Of a stretch of 64,000 bases of DNA, positions 44,680 to 55,385 are shown piece by piece. Source of the stretch: Anastrepha obliqua (taxonomy: Eukaryota; Arthropoda; Insecta; Diptera; Tephritidae); the NCBI RefSeq assembly GCF_027943255.1, contig NC_072893.1, positions 61,784,001 through 61,848,000 of the forward strand, in the 5' to 3' direction. The notes beneath the pieces were generated by a model. That model ran no database searches. It was given only the letters and a program-made list of their open reading frames with translations, and was not told where the DNA came from. The position numbers and the translations under genes are program-made. Each line of letters begins with the position of its first letter. The first letter of the stretch is position 1.

Positions 44680-45010
44680 TCGCGAAATTCAGCACTTCGT
44701 CCATTTAACAGTCAACAAAATCGACCTACTGAGCAAGCAATTCGTGCAGTTATTGATTGCTTTCACACTAATTATAGTCTTCTCGATTCAAAACCCTCAA
44801 CGAGACAAAGAAATGTGTGCACCAGAGAGAATTTTGCAGCTGTAGCGCGAAGTGCTGAAGAAGAGACCGAAATTTTGATTCGTCGTCGTTCTCCTTCGAC
44901 TACGTGGAAAATTTTACGGCAAACTCTTGGCTTAAGTGCCTATAAAGCACAGCTTGTGCAAGAATTGAAACCAAATGACCATCGTTTGTCCCGAAAATTT
45001 GCTGATTAGG
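44680..45010 (+). pseudogene. D,D41D transposase N-terminal half
   Basis: One open frame (start near 44641) reads ALRPFNSQQNRPTEQAIRAV, then SKPSTRQRNVCTRENFAAVA, RSAEEETEILIRRRSPSTTW, and LGLSAYKAQLVQELKPNDHR. This is the helix-turn-helix half of a D,D41D transposase, with the characteristic Q-E-L-K-P-x-D-H phrase also seen at 10.05 kb. The sequence ends before the first catalytic Asp. Although truncated it lacks internal stops. Confidence 0.75.
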
Positions 45011-45835
45011 CTCATTTAGATTTATTATTGAAGTTGAAAAATTAGTCAAAAATGGGACTGATGGAATGGGCTATTTACCTTTCAGATGCAGTGGGCACAT
45101 GTTGGATATGATATTCACAGAATAATAGCCATGAAATTACCTATCAGATTATAATAAATAAAATGCAGTCCAATAATATTTCCATTTTATATGTATTTTC
45201 ATTTTAGACTCGCAAGCTATTAAAAAAAAACGGAAACTAAAATTTAATACGCTATAAAACGCATACCAACAATGTTTATAGGGCTTTTAATTAAAAACCT
45301 TAGAATTGGTATGAAAAGTTTGTGGAATTTTTCGGATTTTTATTTCAAATTTGCAAACTGTATTTATATGGTTTTTATTGGACACTGTCTAATACTTTTC
45401 AACAAAAATAATTAATATTAAAAAAACCAAAACACAGTAAAAACTGGTCAAAACATTGATATGCCCGATGTCATACAATCAACGTCAAACGATAACACAT
45501 AAATTTGTTTTTTTTTTTTTGTTTTAAGTTCATTATTTTTTATTTTAACAAAACCCATATAACTTAAAGTTTCAAACTACAGTGTGAGATGCAGTTTTAT
45601 TGCTTGTTAAATTTTATTATAATGAAGTGCAAATTTGAGGTGCTAAAAATTTTTTTACCCCAATGAAATTGCGTATTTTCTGCAGTTCACAAATGAATGA
45701 GTTTTTATATTCCATATAAACTAAGAGGTATAAATTATCAATTCTGAAAGGTTAAATGTACATATAATTATTTTCATATTGAAGACGGTCGAATCGCAAT
45801 CTCAGTTAAAAGTATATATCATATCTTATTTATTT
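45011..45835. other. Nothing recognised
   Basis: AT-rich sequence with no coding similarity. It runs into the 3' tail of the LINE on the minus strand. Confidence 0.5.
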
Positions 45836-47300
45836 CTTATTTATTTATTTATTTGTTTATATAAATAGTACATAGTAAGACTAAGGTCTTTTAATAGTAC
45901 TTCAACAATATTATAAAAAACTGGAATGTTTTTAACATACAAGTTTCTTAATCTAAATTTTACCCCAGTTCATTTACAAATCAATCCAATATATTTAATT
46001 TAACTACAATATAATAATAAGAAGAAAAGAAGCAGTAGGAAAAGAAAAGAAGGATTTAGAAAAGAAAAACACAAAAGTAGTAGGAGTAATTAGAGAATGT
46101 AGAGATAAATTTAATGCGCTACTTTAATGCAATCAAACACTTTTAAAATAATTATAGACTTGTTCGCTGAAGTTAAATCTGTTAAGTCCAGCCTTCACAG
46201 TGTCGGGTAATGAGTTCCACACTTTAACAGCGTTAATGAAAAATAATCTAGATGATGGTAGGTAATTAAATTTTGGAACAATGAATTTGTTGTGTCTGCG
46301 AGACCTTACTGGTATCAACTTCTCTGTTAGATAGGAAGGAGACCTGAATAATATAAGTTTGCACAAAAATATGCAATTCCTAGCAGATAAATAACTATTA
46401 AGGCAACAGCCTAAAAACCTTGATCTGAAGGCAGAGATATGGTCATATCTGCCAATCCCATATACATACCGCGTGACGTTATTAAATGCCACATTAAGTT
46501 TATGGCAAGATGTGGAGTCGAGTTTGCTGTATACCACCTCAGAGTAGGTAATGAGAGGCATAATTAGCTGGAGAACTAATTTGCGCCTCGTTTTCTCTGG
46601 CGTGAATGTTGCAGAGACTCTCAGTTTTCGCAATGTAGCGTAAATATTCCCCACAACCCTATTTATATGGCCAGCACAGGTAAGTTTTGTGTTAAGAATA
46701 AACCCCAAATTTTTTACCTTATCCATAAAGGTAAGGGAACTGGTACCTATCCACAATTTAAGGATATTGTCAACATGCACAACACTATTACATATAGGTA
46801 AGACATATGACTTTGACGCGTTCGGACATAAAGAGTTTTCATTAGCCCATACAGAAATAGCAGACAAATCACTGTTTATTTTGAAACATAAATCTTCAAC
46901 GAGACCAATACGATTGGACAAGTACAATTGTATATCATCTGCATACGCATGGACATTCACGTACTGACAAACGGTAAAAACATCATTGACAAAAAGACTG
47001 AATAAAAGTGGACCAAGGATAGACCCTTGCGGAACACCAGTTTGTACGTATCTAGACTGAGATGTTAATTTACTGGTCTTGACCTTCTGCGTTCGGTCAC
47101 TAAGGTAGCTGGCCATGAGCTTCGCCGCACTGTCTTTGAAGCCGAAATAGTGTTTAAGCTTCAAACATAATAATTTGTGATTCACTGAGTGAATGTGAAA
47201 TTTTGATAAAATATGGTATATTAAGTTTTTTCGCTTTAATGTTAAATGAATTCTTGGTGCCATAGTCCAGTTTGCTGAATCTTTGTTCGCACCGGTCGTA
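45836..47300 (-). mobile_element. CR1/L2-like LINE, 5'-truncated, with AAAT-type tail
   Basis: The minus strand carries a reverse-transcriptase frame (46133-47260), a 3' untranslated part of about 280 bp, and a tail of aaataaataaataaataag units (45836-45857). The 5' end is lost near 47.26-47.30 kb, where a pogo-type element begins. Identification as CR1/L2-like rests on the RT motifs and on the post-RT tail (FFINAVKVWNSLP); it could be a related clade. Confidence 0.75.
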
Positions 47301-47314
47301 CCGTCTTTTTCCAA
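46133..47314 (-). CDS. LINE reverse transcriptase, 393-codon open frame
   Basis: The enzyme copies LINE RNA at a nicked target. Motifs: VNHKLLCLKLKHYFGF (about 44-59), TGVPQGSILGPLLFSLFVND (92-111), and the active site HAYADDIQLY (122-131) with both Asp present. Then come KNLGFILNTKLTCAGHI and the post-RT region ending FINAVKVWNSLPDTVKAGLN and YNYFKSV. The annotated ATG lies in the neighbouring pogo terminal repeat, so the true RT begins later and lacks fingers and endonuclease. No stop in about 370 RT codons implies a fairly recent insertion. Confidence 0.85.
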   Translation of the reverse strand: MEKDGTTGANKDSANWTMAPRIHLTLKRKNLIYHILSKFHIHSVNHKLLCLKLKHYFGFKDSAAKLMASYLSDRTQKVKTSKLTSQSRYVQTGVPQGSILGPLLFSLFVNDVFTVCQYVNVHAYADDIQLYLSNRIGLVEDLCFKINSDLSAISVWANENSLCPNASKSYVLPICNSVVHVDNILKLWIGTSSLTFMDKVKNLGFILNTKLTCAGHINRVVGNIYATLRKLRVSATFTPEKTRRKLVLQLIMPLITYSEVVYSKLDSTSCHKLNVAFNNVTRYVYGIGRYDHISAFRSRFLGCCLNSYLSARNCIFLCKLILFRSPSYLTEKLIPVRSRRHNKFIVPKFNYLPSSRLFFINAVKVWNSLPDTVKAGLNRFNFSEQVYNYFKSV

Positions 47315-47699
47315 AAATAAGACATCCTCTGAAAATAAGCCCTGTCATGATTTTCGGAACTTTTTGTAAAATAAAACAAATCCCGAAAATAGTCCCTAGT
47401 TAATATAATGTGGCAAAAAAAATGTGTTAAAAAATGCTGTTGATTTATTAAGTATAAGTAGTCATAGGTATGTTTAGTTTTCCTAATGTTTGAAACAAAA
47501 TATTCCAAGAAATTAATTGTTTACCTCTACAGTTCGTTTCAAATTATTTCTTGGAGTTTATCTTAAAAATACAACATGAGGCATCAGTCTACATTGAGTG
47601 ACAGTGCAGGTATACAACGTTCATCCATTTGCGCCTTGTAAATATGACTATTTCCTCATACGTATTTTTATTTAAAAATAAAGTGAATAATTTTTACCC

Positions 47700-49592
47700 C
47701 AGTTAAATTGAGTACAAAACGGAAGAGCTATTCCGTGGAGTACAAAAAGGTAGTCGGGGAAGACTCCAGGGGTGTAAATCTTATAGCATTCTGTAAAGGG
47801 AAGATGCTGGATCTCCGAATGGTGCGTAAATGACGTGCAGACTACGATTTCCTGTGTCAACTGGTGCATCAAGGAAACGAGAAAAAACGCAGAGTTGGAT
47901 AAGGTCGGCAACCGTTATTTTCTGAGTTGGAAGATTTTATTTGGGAATGGATTGCAGGCAGAAGAGCAATGACTTTGGTTGTGTACAGGGATGATATTAA
48001 AACATTTACCCCTGAAAGAGTAATTGAATTTGATATATTCATAGAAGAATTTAAAGCATCGTCACACTGGTTGGACAACTTCCCCAACCGATATGAACTG
48101 TCTCTAAGGAGATAAACAACCATGGAAGGCAATGACGTTGTTAAGCGTGCACTTGCGTTTCAACCTTTTTGTGATGGCATCCAACATGATTGCTATGGAT
48201 GAAACCGCGGTATTCCTAGGCCAAGAAGCTCAAACGACAGTTCGCCACAAGACTTCTTCGTCAATTTACGCCCCTTCTATCGGTTACGATAGCGCACGTG
48301 GCGATTCGTCCAGATGGCAAGAAAGTATCGCCATTTTTAATCACTAAGGGTGAATAGACTAGATTCAACGTGTTTTAGGAATTTATGTCATTGAAAGTGA
48401 AAAAGGCCTGGTGCACCCAAGCAATCATAAGAAAGTGGATTGATTTTATGCTGCCACCACTGTTGAGCGGTCAGAATAGAGGCTTACTATAGGGTAGGTC
48501 ATGTAAAATTTGCTTTTTGAATCGGCTATAAAAAACCAAAACTAATCAATATTGGCTTTACAGTAGGCCATTCGATCAACCCAATTTTTAAGCACATTTT
48601 CGATTGTTTGGGCTCCAATTTCATGAATGGCAACTTCGATTTCGTGTTTTAAAGCATCAATCGTCTCTGGATGGTTCGCATAGCATTTGTCCTTAACGGC
48701 TGCCCACAAAAAATAGTCCAACGGGCTTAAATCACAGCTCGGAGGCGGCCAATTGATATCGGAATTTCGGCTGATTATTCGGTTTTCAAAAACGGTAGCC
48801 AAAAGTTCGAGTGTAACTTTGGCAGTGTGACAAGTTGCACCGCCCTGTTGAAACCAAATGTCGTCCATATCATCCTCTTTAATTTTTGGAAACAAAAACT
48901 CCTTGAGCATGTCACGGTAACGCTCGCCATTTACTGGAACCGCGGAAGAAGAAGAAGACTCACCACTTTGGAAATAGGGTTCCAATTTTGTTCAAGCATA
49001 TCGCGTCCCATTTCGTAAATGTCAAACCTTTAAGTAAATTATGAACACATTTGACATGCCATTTGTGTTACCATTTTCAAAAAAATAGGTGATTCAAAAA
49101 GCAAACGCTATATGGCCTTGTGTAGTTTGGGATTCAGCCAGTACTCAACCCGCCAAAGACATGAAAAACTTTCTTGCTGAGAGGAAGATTGATCAAATAA
49201 TGATTCCGACAGGAATAACTGGTTACCTCCAGACACTTGACATTGCAATAAACAAGCAATTCAACGAGCATTTGCGGATGAGAATCAATGAGTATATTCA
49301 AAACAGAATGATGAGAAATCATCGAGGTAATTTTGTAAAACCAAGCCTACAAGAAGTTGTGAATTAGGTAAAAAAATCATGGGACAAAATAACTGATAGT
49401 GATGTTTCCAATGCACTACGAACCGGCTACTTAGACAAGAAATATTCATTTAACGATAGCTATATCGTAAGACATGAGAGAACCGAACCAATGATTCAAC
49501 AGGAAATGCATTTGGAAGAAAATTAGGATATAATTCAAAATTTTATTTATGACGATGTTTCAGAAGAAGATGGCATGACTGTAATTGAATAA
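47700..49592 (+). pseudogene. Pogo-type (DDE_1) transposase, interrupted
   Basis: Order of blocks: N-terminal helix-turn-helix region (SVEYKKVVGEDSRGVNLIAF, 47725-47790); CENP-B-like second DNA-binding domain (ELEDFIWEWIAGRRAMTLVV, ASSHWLDNFPNRYELSLRR, 47925-48113); first catalytic Asp in IAMDETAVFLGQEAQTTV (48192-48245); then, after the inserted element, VWDSASTQPAKDMKNFLAER with the second Asp (from 49125); and third acidic region TGYLQTLDIAINKQFNEHL. The end reads SEEDGMTVIE at 49590. Several stops and frameshifts. Confidence 0.8.
48490..49122 (-). mobile_element. Internally deleted D,D41D element inside pogo
   Basis: TA at 48488-48489 and 49123-49124. Inverted termini share gattcaaaaagcaaa (49091-49105) and its complement at 48509-48523. 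The minus-strand frame 48985-48542 gives PVNGERYRDMLKEFLFPKIK, then DDIWFQQGGATCHTA, in which the catalytic Asp is Gly. Next come NWPPPSCDLSPLDYFLW, with 41 residues between the second and third positions, and the C-terminal NVLKNWVDRMAYCKAN. The N-terminal half is deleted. Removing it restores R-G-L-L-V-W-D-S in pogo. Confidence 0.85.
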
Positions 49593-49753
49593 ATTTAAAT
49601 TTCTGTATTCTGTGTAAAAAAATATTCAATAAGAATATATAAATAGTACTTTTATTTTTGCCCTCCCCCGAAAATAAGCCCTTTTGGACAAAAACAGAAA
49701 GTAAGGCAGTCTCTTATTTTCGGAACGGTAGAACAAATTTAGGGGTAGCATAC

Positions 49754-50050
49754 GGCCGCCATAGTCGAATGGGTTGGTGCGTGATTACCATTTGGAATTC
49801 ACGATTCTCGTAGGTTCACGTCTCGGCGAAACACCAAAATGAAAAAAAAAAACATTTTTCTCTGAGTGTATTTCTGCCATGAAAAAAATCCTCATAAAGA
49901 AATACCTGCCGTTCGGAGTCGGCTCGAAACTGTAGGCCCCTCCATTTGTGGAACAACATCAAGACGCACACCACAAATAGGAGGAGGAGCTCGGAAAAAC
50001 GCCCCAAAAGGGTGAACGCGCCAATTATATATGAATATATGTATGTATGC
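49754..50050 (+). mobile_element. tRNA-derived SINE, near full length
   Basis: Head ggccgccatagtcgaatggg, ttggtgcgtgattacc; box-B region ggttcacgtctcgg (mutated); body gagtgtatttctgccatg, gttcggagtcggctcgaaac, ctccatttgtggaacaac, atcaagacgcacaccac; 3' end gtgaacgcgccaatta with a TA/TATG tail. It inserted 24 bp beyond the pogo right end. Confidence 0.85.
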
Positions 50051-50339
50051 AGAACAAACAATATAGGCTCATTTTATATTTTGACGCCAGGCAACGGTAA
50101 TCGATATTCTAAATTTTTTGCATTCAAAAGTTTTGCCTGGAAGTCGTTGCGATTCCATTTACTTATTATAAGTAAAATTTAATCAGCAAAAAAAAATGCA
50201 TTAAAGACTTAAACAGATACTTCCATTAATTGATAGCCAAAGTGAATTAAATAGAGAGTAAGAAGGATGGCATATTATGTTTTGGTTCTATTGCTTAGAG
50301 GCCTAATTAAGAAAGTTTAAGAAGGCGCGTTTTGAGGAA

Positions 50340-50625
50340 GCAAAATCAATTCCAAACAAATGTCTACATTGTACTGAATTCTGCCCTATGGAAGGATAGA
50401 ATGTTAACCCTGGGTAAACCGCTGTTCGAGAGTCTGGCACAGCTGTCTGGCTTAGATGTCAACAACCTGATAAGAAGGTTCCTGAACCGCACAGACTGGA
50501 TATAGTCATGCTGTAAATAACTGGTAAACAAGTTGGTAACGAGGATGTGGCAACAAAATGGTGCGGAAGCGCTAGTTGGATTCTGGAATAATCACCACTT
50601 AAACCAACCAACCAACTACTGTATT
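50340..50625 (+). pseudogene. LINE 3' end with (AACC)n tail
   Basis: It shares gtcaacaacct and cgcacagactggatatag, then gaggatgtggcaa, ggaagc, and the tail cttaaaccaaccaaccaac with the 20.1-20.7-kb LINE. Only the last codons of ORF2 and the 3' untranslated region remain. Confidence 0.7.
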
Positions 50626-50661
50626 CTATCAGAGCTCCATGGCAGGTGCATTAGCTGCATA

Positions 50662-51456
50662 TATATATATGTATATTAGGGCGGGTCGATTTAAAAATCG
50701 CTCATTGCTCTGTGAAAATCGTATTCTAGGGATCAAAATAAGAAACTTTGCCAAAGGAACCATACCTCTAAAACGAATTCTGATGTCCCCTAATTTGGGT
50801 CGAACGAAAAATCCCACTTTGACCCATTTCGAGAGCTCCAATCGAGTCCAAATGTATGACCGACCCCCCACTAACTTGGGACGGCCGATCCACCCATGCC
50901 AGTGGCACACCCCCTGGAACTCCCCTGGGGGGTTCCCCATACAATCATTTCAAAATATCACCATTTTTGGCCTTTACATGAGAAAAGAAACTAAAAAGTT
51001 CGACCCAAATTGGGGGACATCAGAATTCGTTTTAGTGGTATGGTTCCTTCGGCAAAGTTTCTTATTTTGATCCCTAGAATATGATTTTCACAGAGCAATG
51101 GGCGATTTTTTTGCCTCCCCACAAATCGACCCGGCCTAATATATATATATATATAATTGGCGTACACCCGTTTTGGGTGTTTGGCCGAGTTCCTCCTCCT
51201 TTTTGTGGCGTTCGTCTTGATGTTGTTCCACAAATGGAGAGACCTACAGTTTCGAGCCGACTCCGAACGGCAAATATTTTTATGAGGAGCTTTTTCATGA
51301 CAGAAATACACATGAGGTTTGCCATTACCTGCCGAGGGAGAACCGCTATTAGAAAAAACCTTTTCTTAATTTTCACCGAGATTCGAACCAACGTTCTCTC
51401 TGTGAATTCCGAATGGTAGTCAGGCACCAAACCATTCGGCTACGGCGGCCGCCACA
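50662..51456 (-). mobile_element. Full-length tRNA-derived SINE with 14-bp target duplication and MITE in its tail
   Basis: The repeat gcattagctgcata occurs at 50648-50661 and 51457-51470. On the minus strand the SINE starts ggcggccgccgtagccgaat (box A) at 51456. Box B is ggttcgaatctcgg. The body includes cggttctccctcggcaggta, gtcggctcgaaactgtaggt and gtgtacgccaattata (about 51152). It ends in a (TA)n tail into which a 464-bp MITE (50676-51139) has inserted. The RNA polymerase III head, tail and target duplication define it as a SINE. Confidence 0.9.
50676..51139. mobile_element. Long-TIR MITE (TA target) in a SINE tail
   Basis: Inverted repeats of about 130-150 bp at each end: ttagggcgggtcgattt, ctctgtgaaaatcgtattct, agggatcaaaataagaaact, ttgccaaaggaaccatacc, and aaacgaattctgatgtcccc recur in reverse complement at 51.0-51.14 kb. 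TA flanks both ends. The central part is a short unique spacer. It is non-coding and mariner-like by target preference; the whole sequence can fold into a long hairpin. Confidence 0.85.
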
Positions 51457-51470
51457 GCATTAGCTGCATA

Positions 51471-53530
51471 CAGAGTTATTATAGAGCTAATATGAAATAA
51501 TCAACATTATGAAGCACTCTTGCAGAAATGTTGAGATAAATCCATCCAAGGAGGCAGTATTAGGGAATGGAAAAAACGCATCACAAAAATAAGAGAAACT
51601 CCATGAATTTGGTTATCAAATCGTTTCGGAATGCAGGCAAGGGTGTGAAGTTTATGTGTATATGTGTGTGTATATTGTGTATATGTATATTACTTACTGG
51701 GAACTGCATGCGCATACTCTTAAAACCATTGCTAGGTAGTAATAGTAAAAATTATCATAGATAAGCAACTGAGTGGCAGCTGTAAATATTTCAAGAAAAC
51801 CATCAAAACATAAAATCAAATTCAAAATCACAAAATACTCTTCACTAGTTACAACTTGCGTAAGTATGTATGTATGTATGCGACTACTTATACAGAAAAT
51901 ATATCAGCTATCTAATTTTACTTTCATGCGAACAGTACCATCCAGTACTTTCACGCTTTCGCAGAAGGTGGAGAACGTGCCACAGTCACCTGTCTCTTAA
52001 ACCTGTTGTTGTTAGATTTAAGCTCTACTTACCCTACCTACACATGCATATACATCTTAACCGCAACCTCCATTAGGCCACGAATGAGTAGATAAGTAAA
52101 CCCAATCGACAAAGGCGTTGGTGTCTGCTGCCATGAAGCCATGAAATTATGCTAATTAAATGCCTTAAATGGAGTTGGGCGTGAGGAGCGTTGGCGCATC
52201 AAGGGGCTTAGAGAAGCGCGAGCAGCGCGAGCAGCGCCACTAAGTGTATTATAGGCTTTTAATGGTATAACCGCAACCGAAGTATCAAAACCGCATAATG
52301 TCTTGCCGCACCTGATTTTGTTGTGTTGTGTGCAGTTTGTCAAGTGTCAGCCGTAGAACACTGGCAACATTCAGATTTGAGGCCTTATCAGTTGGTCACA
52401 GCAAGCCATATGCAAGTGTATGTGTTGCAATAGTCTTAAGTAGTACTGTTCAATCACTCAATGATTTTTCATGGTTTTTTGTAAGCGGAGCGAATACGAC
52501 GGTAGGAAATATATTAACTGTCGAGCTGAGGAGTCAGAGCTTAGGGAGAAAATTTGTAAGCAAATGTGCCTGTTGTATTTGATGTGTTTACGAAACCAAA
52601 ATAAAAATGAAGATAAGCATTGAAAGTAGATCGTAAAATTTAAGATTTTAATTAATGAAAATGATCTCATAAAAAATTAGTTAAAAATAAGTACAAATTT
52701 TAAAATCGGCTTAAAAATTGAAATCGAAATTTGGTTATTGAAAGCAGTCAAATTGTTGAGAAAGAGATTAGTGTTATACGAGATGTGGTTACCCTCAATG
52801 ATTACAGGTAATCACGATTGCCATCAGCTATGGTGAAAAATAAAATTATGTGAGTAACTACGGTTGCCACGTCACCAGGGACTCAGGAGCAGAATTCTGT
52901 CCGCCCAGTTCCCCCGCATTCACACACTCATCCACACAGTCATTCTTCAGATGGCAACGAAGCATAATCAATGAAAATTATTGCGATCTTTTTCGTATAT
53001 CACCAACGCAATCCTATTTATTTGGTAGACAAATTGCCATCAATAGCCATGTGACAAGAGCCAATCAGCTGATTCTTTCAAATTCGCTTGCGGTGCGAGC
53101 AAGTTAACGATTTGTTATTGATCACACCTCTAAAATCTTTTCTCCACAGCTACACTGATTTGTTTACAGAAGCGAAAGGCATGGCTTCTGAATGCGAAGG
53201 CTGCACTTTAGGCCGCTTCCGATGGCTGGCGTTTGGCGCACGCGCCGTCTTCATGCCCTCATAACTTGTGTGCTCCACCCACCTGAATAGCATTAAAAAA
53301 ATTTGCCAAAAATCAACGTGACGTAAAAGTTAGACTTTATTCCACTAAAATTGAATGGGCTATAAATTATCATGCCTTGAAGTTATCTAAAGTTCCTGAT
53401 AAGTTGAAAATGTTGATGACAATTTTTTCGGTTTGTTAAGTTTTTCGGAATTTCGTACGAGCTTGAGGCTTTGAGTGAAATGATGTTTGTTGTAGATTAC
53501 ACTGTACTTTTATAAAACATGAAAAACATT
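51471..53530. other. Mostly unique sequence; one dispersed repeat
   Basis: No recognised coding. A (TG/TA) run lies at 51655-51690. The segment at 52840-53110 resembles 26.02-26.24 kb (ggttgccacgtcacc, atcaccaacgcaatc, cagctgattctttcaaattc). Confidence 0.45.
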
Positions 53531-53804
53531 ATAATTGATGTCAGATAAAACGTCAAAAATTTCTAAGTTTGTCCCGAAAAAACAGCATTTGCGGGAAGCC
53601 ATGCTTCATTATTACCTTTTAAAGAAAAGTGCAGCTGAAACGTGTCGTATGTTGATCAATATTTCCGGAAATCACGCCCCATCAAATACAACTTGTAAAA
53701 AGTGGTTCTACTCTTCCAAAATGGCAATTTCGACGCGAGTGATAAAGATTGCGAAGATGCACCGGAAAAATTCGAGCGTACTCAGCTACAACAATTACAT
53801 AGTG

Positions 53805-55134
53805 CGACATCAAAAATCAAACCGACCTTTTTTTTCTGAAAATATACCTATTCAATAGCAAAACCCTCGCTGGGTTTTTAAAAGTTAGCTCGATTTTTTT
53901 TTTATTGAGCTTTGAAGTTTTCTAATTATTTTCATGAGATTTTGGAGTTTTACCTGTACGCTAAATTTGACTTTAACAGGGTCCTAATAAACAATGAAAT
54001 CGTTGCGTGGGAATCGTTAAAAGAAATAATAGTTGGACTTTTAGGCAAACATCGTTCTCCAAATTACAAAGAATCTGTGCGACGAATGCTAGATGCTTTT
54101 TCCACAATTGGGGTCCACATGTCGCTAAAAATTCACTTTCTTCACCAACATTTGGACTATTTTAGTCAACAATTGTCGACAGAATCAGATGAGCAAGGAG
54201 AGCGCTACCATCAAACTGCGATGCCATTTGAGTCAAGATACCGAGGAAAACGAGCTCCAGGTGCCATACTAGCCGAAATATGTTGATGGAGTGAGTAAAC
54301 ATATTTTTCAATACGACCAGGAAGAAAATGAAGGAAAATGGAGTAACCAGGAGGAAAAAGAATATGAGGTAGAAGAAGAAGAGACAGGCATGGAATTCTT
54401 TACTGATGAATCTGATTACTCTGATAATGATGATGTTGAAATTCAATCATTGTCGAAAAGAGCTCGTCTCTAAGGTTTTAGTAGGTAAAAATTCTTTATT
54501 TTAATAAAAAAGAAAAAAAATTATAATAATTCAAGTCTATATTCTTTTTACTTAATCTATTTAATATTTTTACCTACAGAGTTTCTAGATATTTAAAAAA
54601 AAATTTAAAGCAGAGTATAAAAAAATTATTTTTATGAAGAAAAATCTTGTTAAAAATTTATTTTTTTAGAAAATAACAAACTTAAAGTTCAGTTTTATGT
54701 TTTTATCTTATAAATGACTTTTTTAGTACATTTTGCAACATTTTTGCTAGAAGAAATAGTGAGAAATTTTAATTATTTTCATAATTACAGTAAAAAATGG
54801 TAAAAACATACAATTTTTCGAAATTTTGACATTCAACATTGCGTATTGAGATATAGGTTCTTCTCAAAATAAGTTTATTTGTACATGCACGAAATTTCTG
54901 CATCAAGCTGTGACAAAATAAATCGATTAAATCAAACAAAGGTCGATTTATAAGTCAAATTTAGCGTACAGGTAAAACTCCAAAATCTCATGAAAATAGA
55001 AAACTTCAAAACGCTATAAAAAAAAAATCGAGCTAACTTTTAAAAACACAGCGAGGGTTTTGCTATTGAATAGGTATATTTTCAGAAAAAAAAGGCCCGG
55101 TGTGGTTTGATTTTGATGACCCCAAAATTGTCGC
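53805..55134. mobile_element. Long-TIR DNA transposon of unassigned superfamily
   Basis: Terminal inverted repeats of about 170-180 bp. The left arm (53805-53982) contains atcaaaaatcaaacc, tctgaaaatatacctattca, atagcaaaaccctcgctg, aaaagttagctcgatttttt, gagattttggagttttacct and gtacgctaaatttgactt. All recur in reverse complement at 54953-55134. The flanks acatagtg and gcacagtg may be an 8-bp target duplication. Inside lies one short protein region (53990-54473). It interrupts the mariner at codons near its D-D-M-S-K-E region. Confidence 0.8.
53912..54473 (+). pseudogene. Unrecognised transposon-encoded protein, two frames
   Basis: Frame 1 (to 54286) has EIVAWESLKEIIVGLLGKHR, then RMLDAFSTIGVHMSLKIHFL, HQHLDYF, and DEQGERYHQTAMPFESRYRG. 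Frame 2 (54291-54473) continues after a frameshift with an acidic tail (EENEGKWSNQEEKEYEVEEE, FFTDESDYSDNDDVEIQ) and a basic end KRARL. The G-E-R-(Y/F)-H-Q plus R-Y-x-G block resembles uncharacterised transposon-like proteins of arthropods as I remember them. I cannot name the superfamily or function. The first 70 bases of frame 1 lie in the terminal repeat, so the real start is probably elsewhere and the protein 5'-truncated. Confidence 0.5.
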
Positions 55135-55385
55135 ACAGTGTTATTGGATAAAGACGCATGTCGAGCCCTTGATGACATGTCTAAAGAGTTGGATGTTGAC
55201 AGATCAACCGTCGGTAAACGTTTGCACGCGATGGGAATAGTACAGGAAGTAGGTAACTGGGTGCCACATCAGTCGAAGAAGAGGAATATCAGGAGACGTT
55301 TGGTGAGGTGTGAGATGCTTCTTGAACGGCAAAAAAGAAAAGGTTTTCTGCATCGCATCGTCACTGGCGATGAAAAATGGATATA

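Larger units (their letters stand above)
47301..49728 (+). mobile_element. Pogo/Tigger-type transposon with TA target duplication
   Basis: TA at 47299-47300 and 49729-49730. The termini are inverted: ccgtctttttccaaaaataa on the left, and ccgttccgaaaataagagac as the reverse complement of the right end. Subterminal gaaaataagccct repeats occur on both sides (47330, 49668). The transposase is on the plus strand and is split by a 633-bp D,D41D derivative (48490-49122). Confidence 0.85.

Noticed and set aside
50639..51070. Overlapping 143-, 103- and 106-codon frames on both strands
   Set aside because: They read through the long inverted repeats of a MITE; the symmetry produces mirrored frames.
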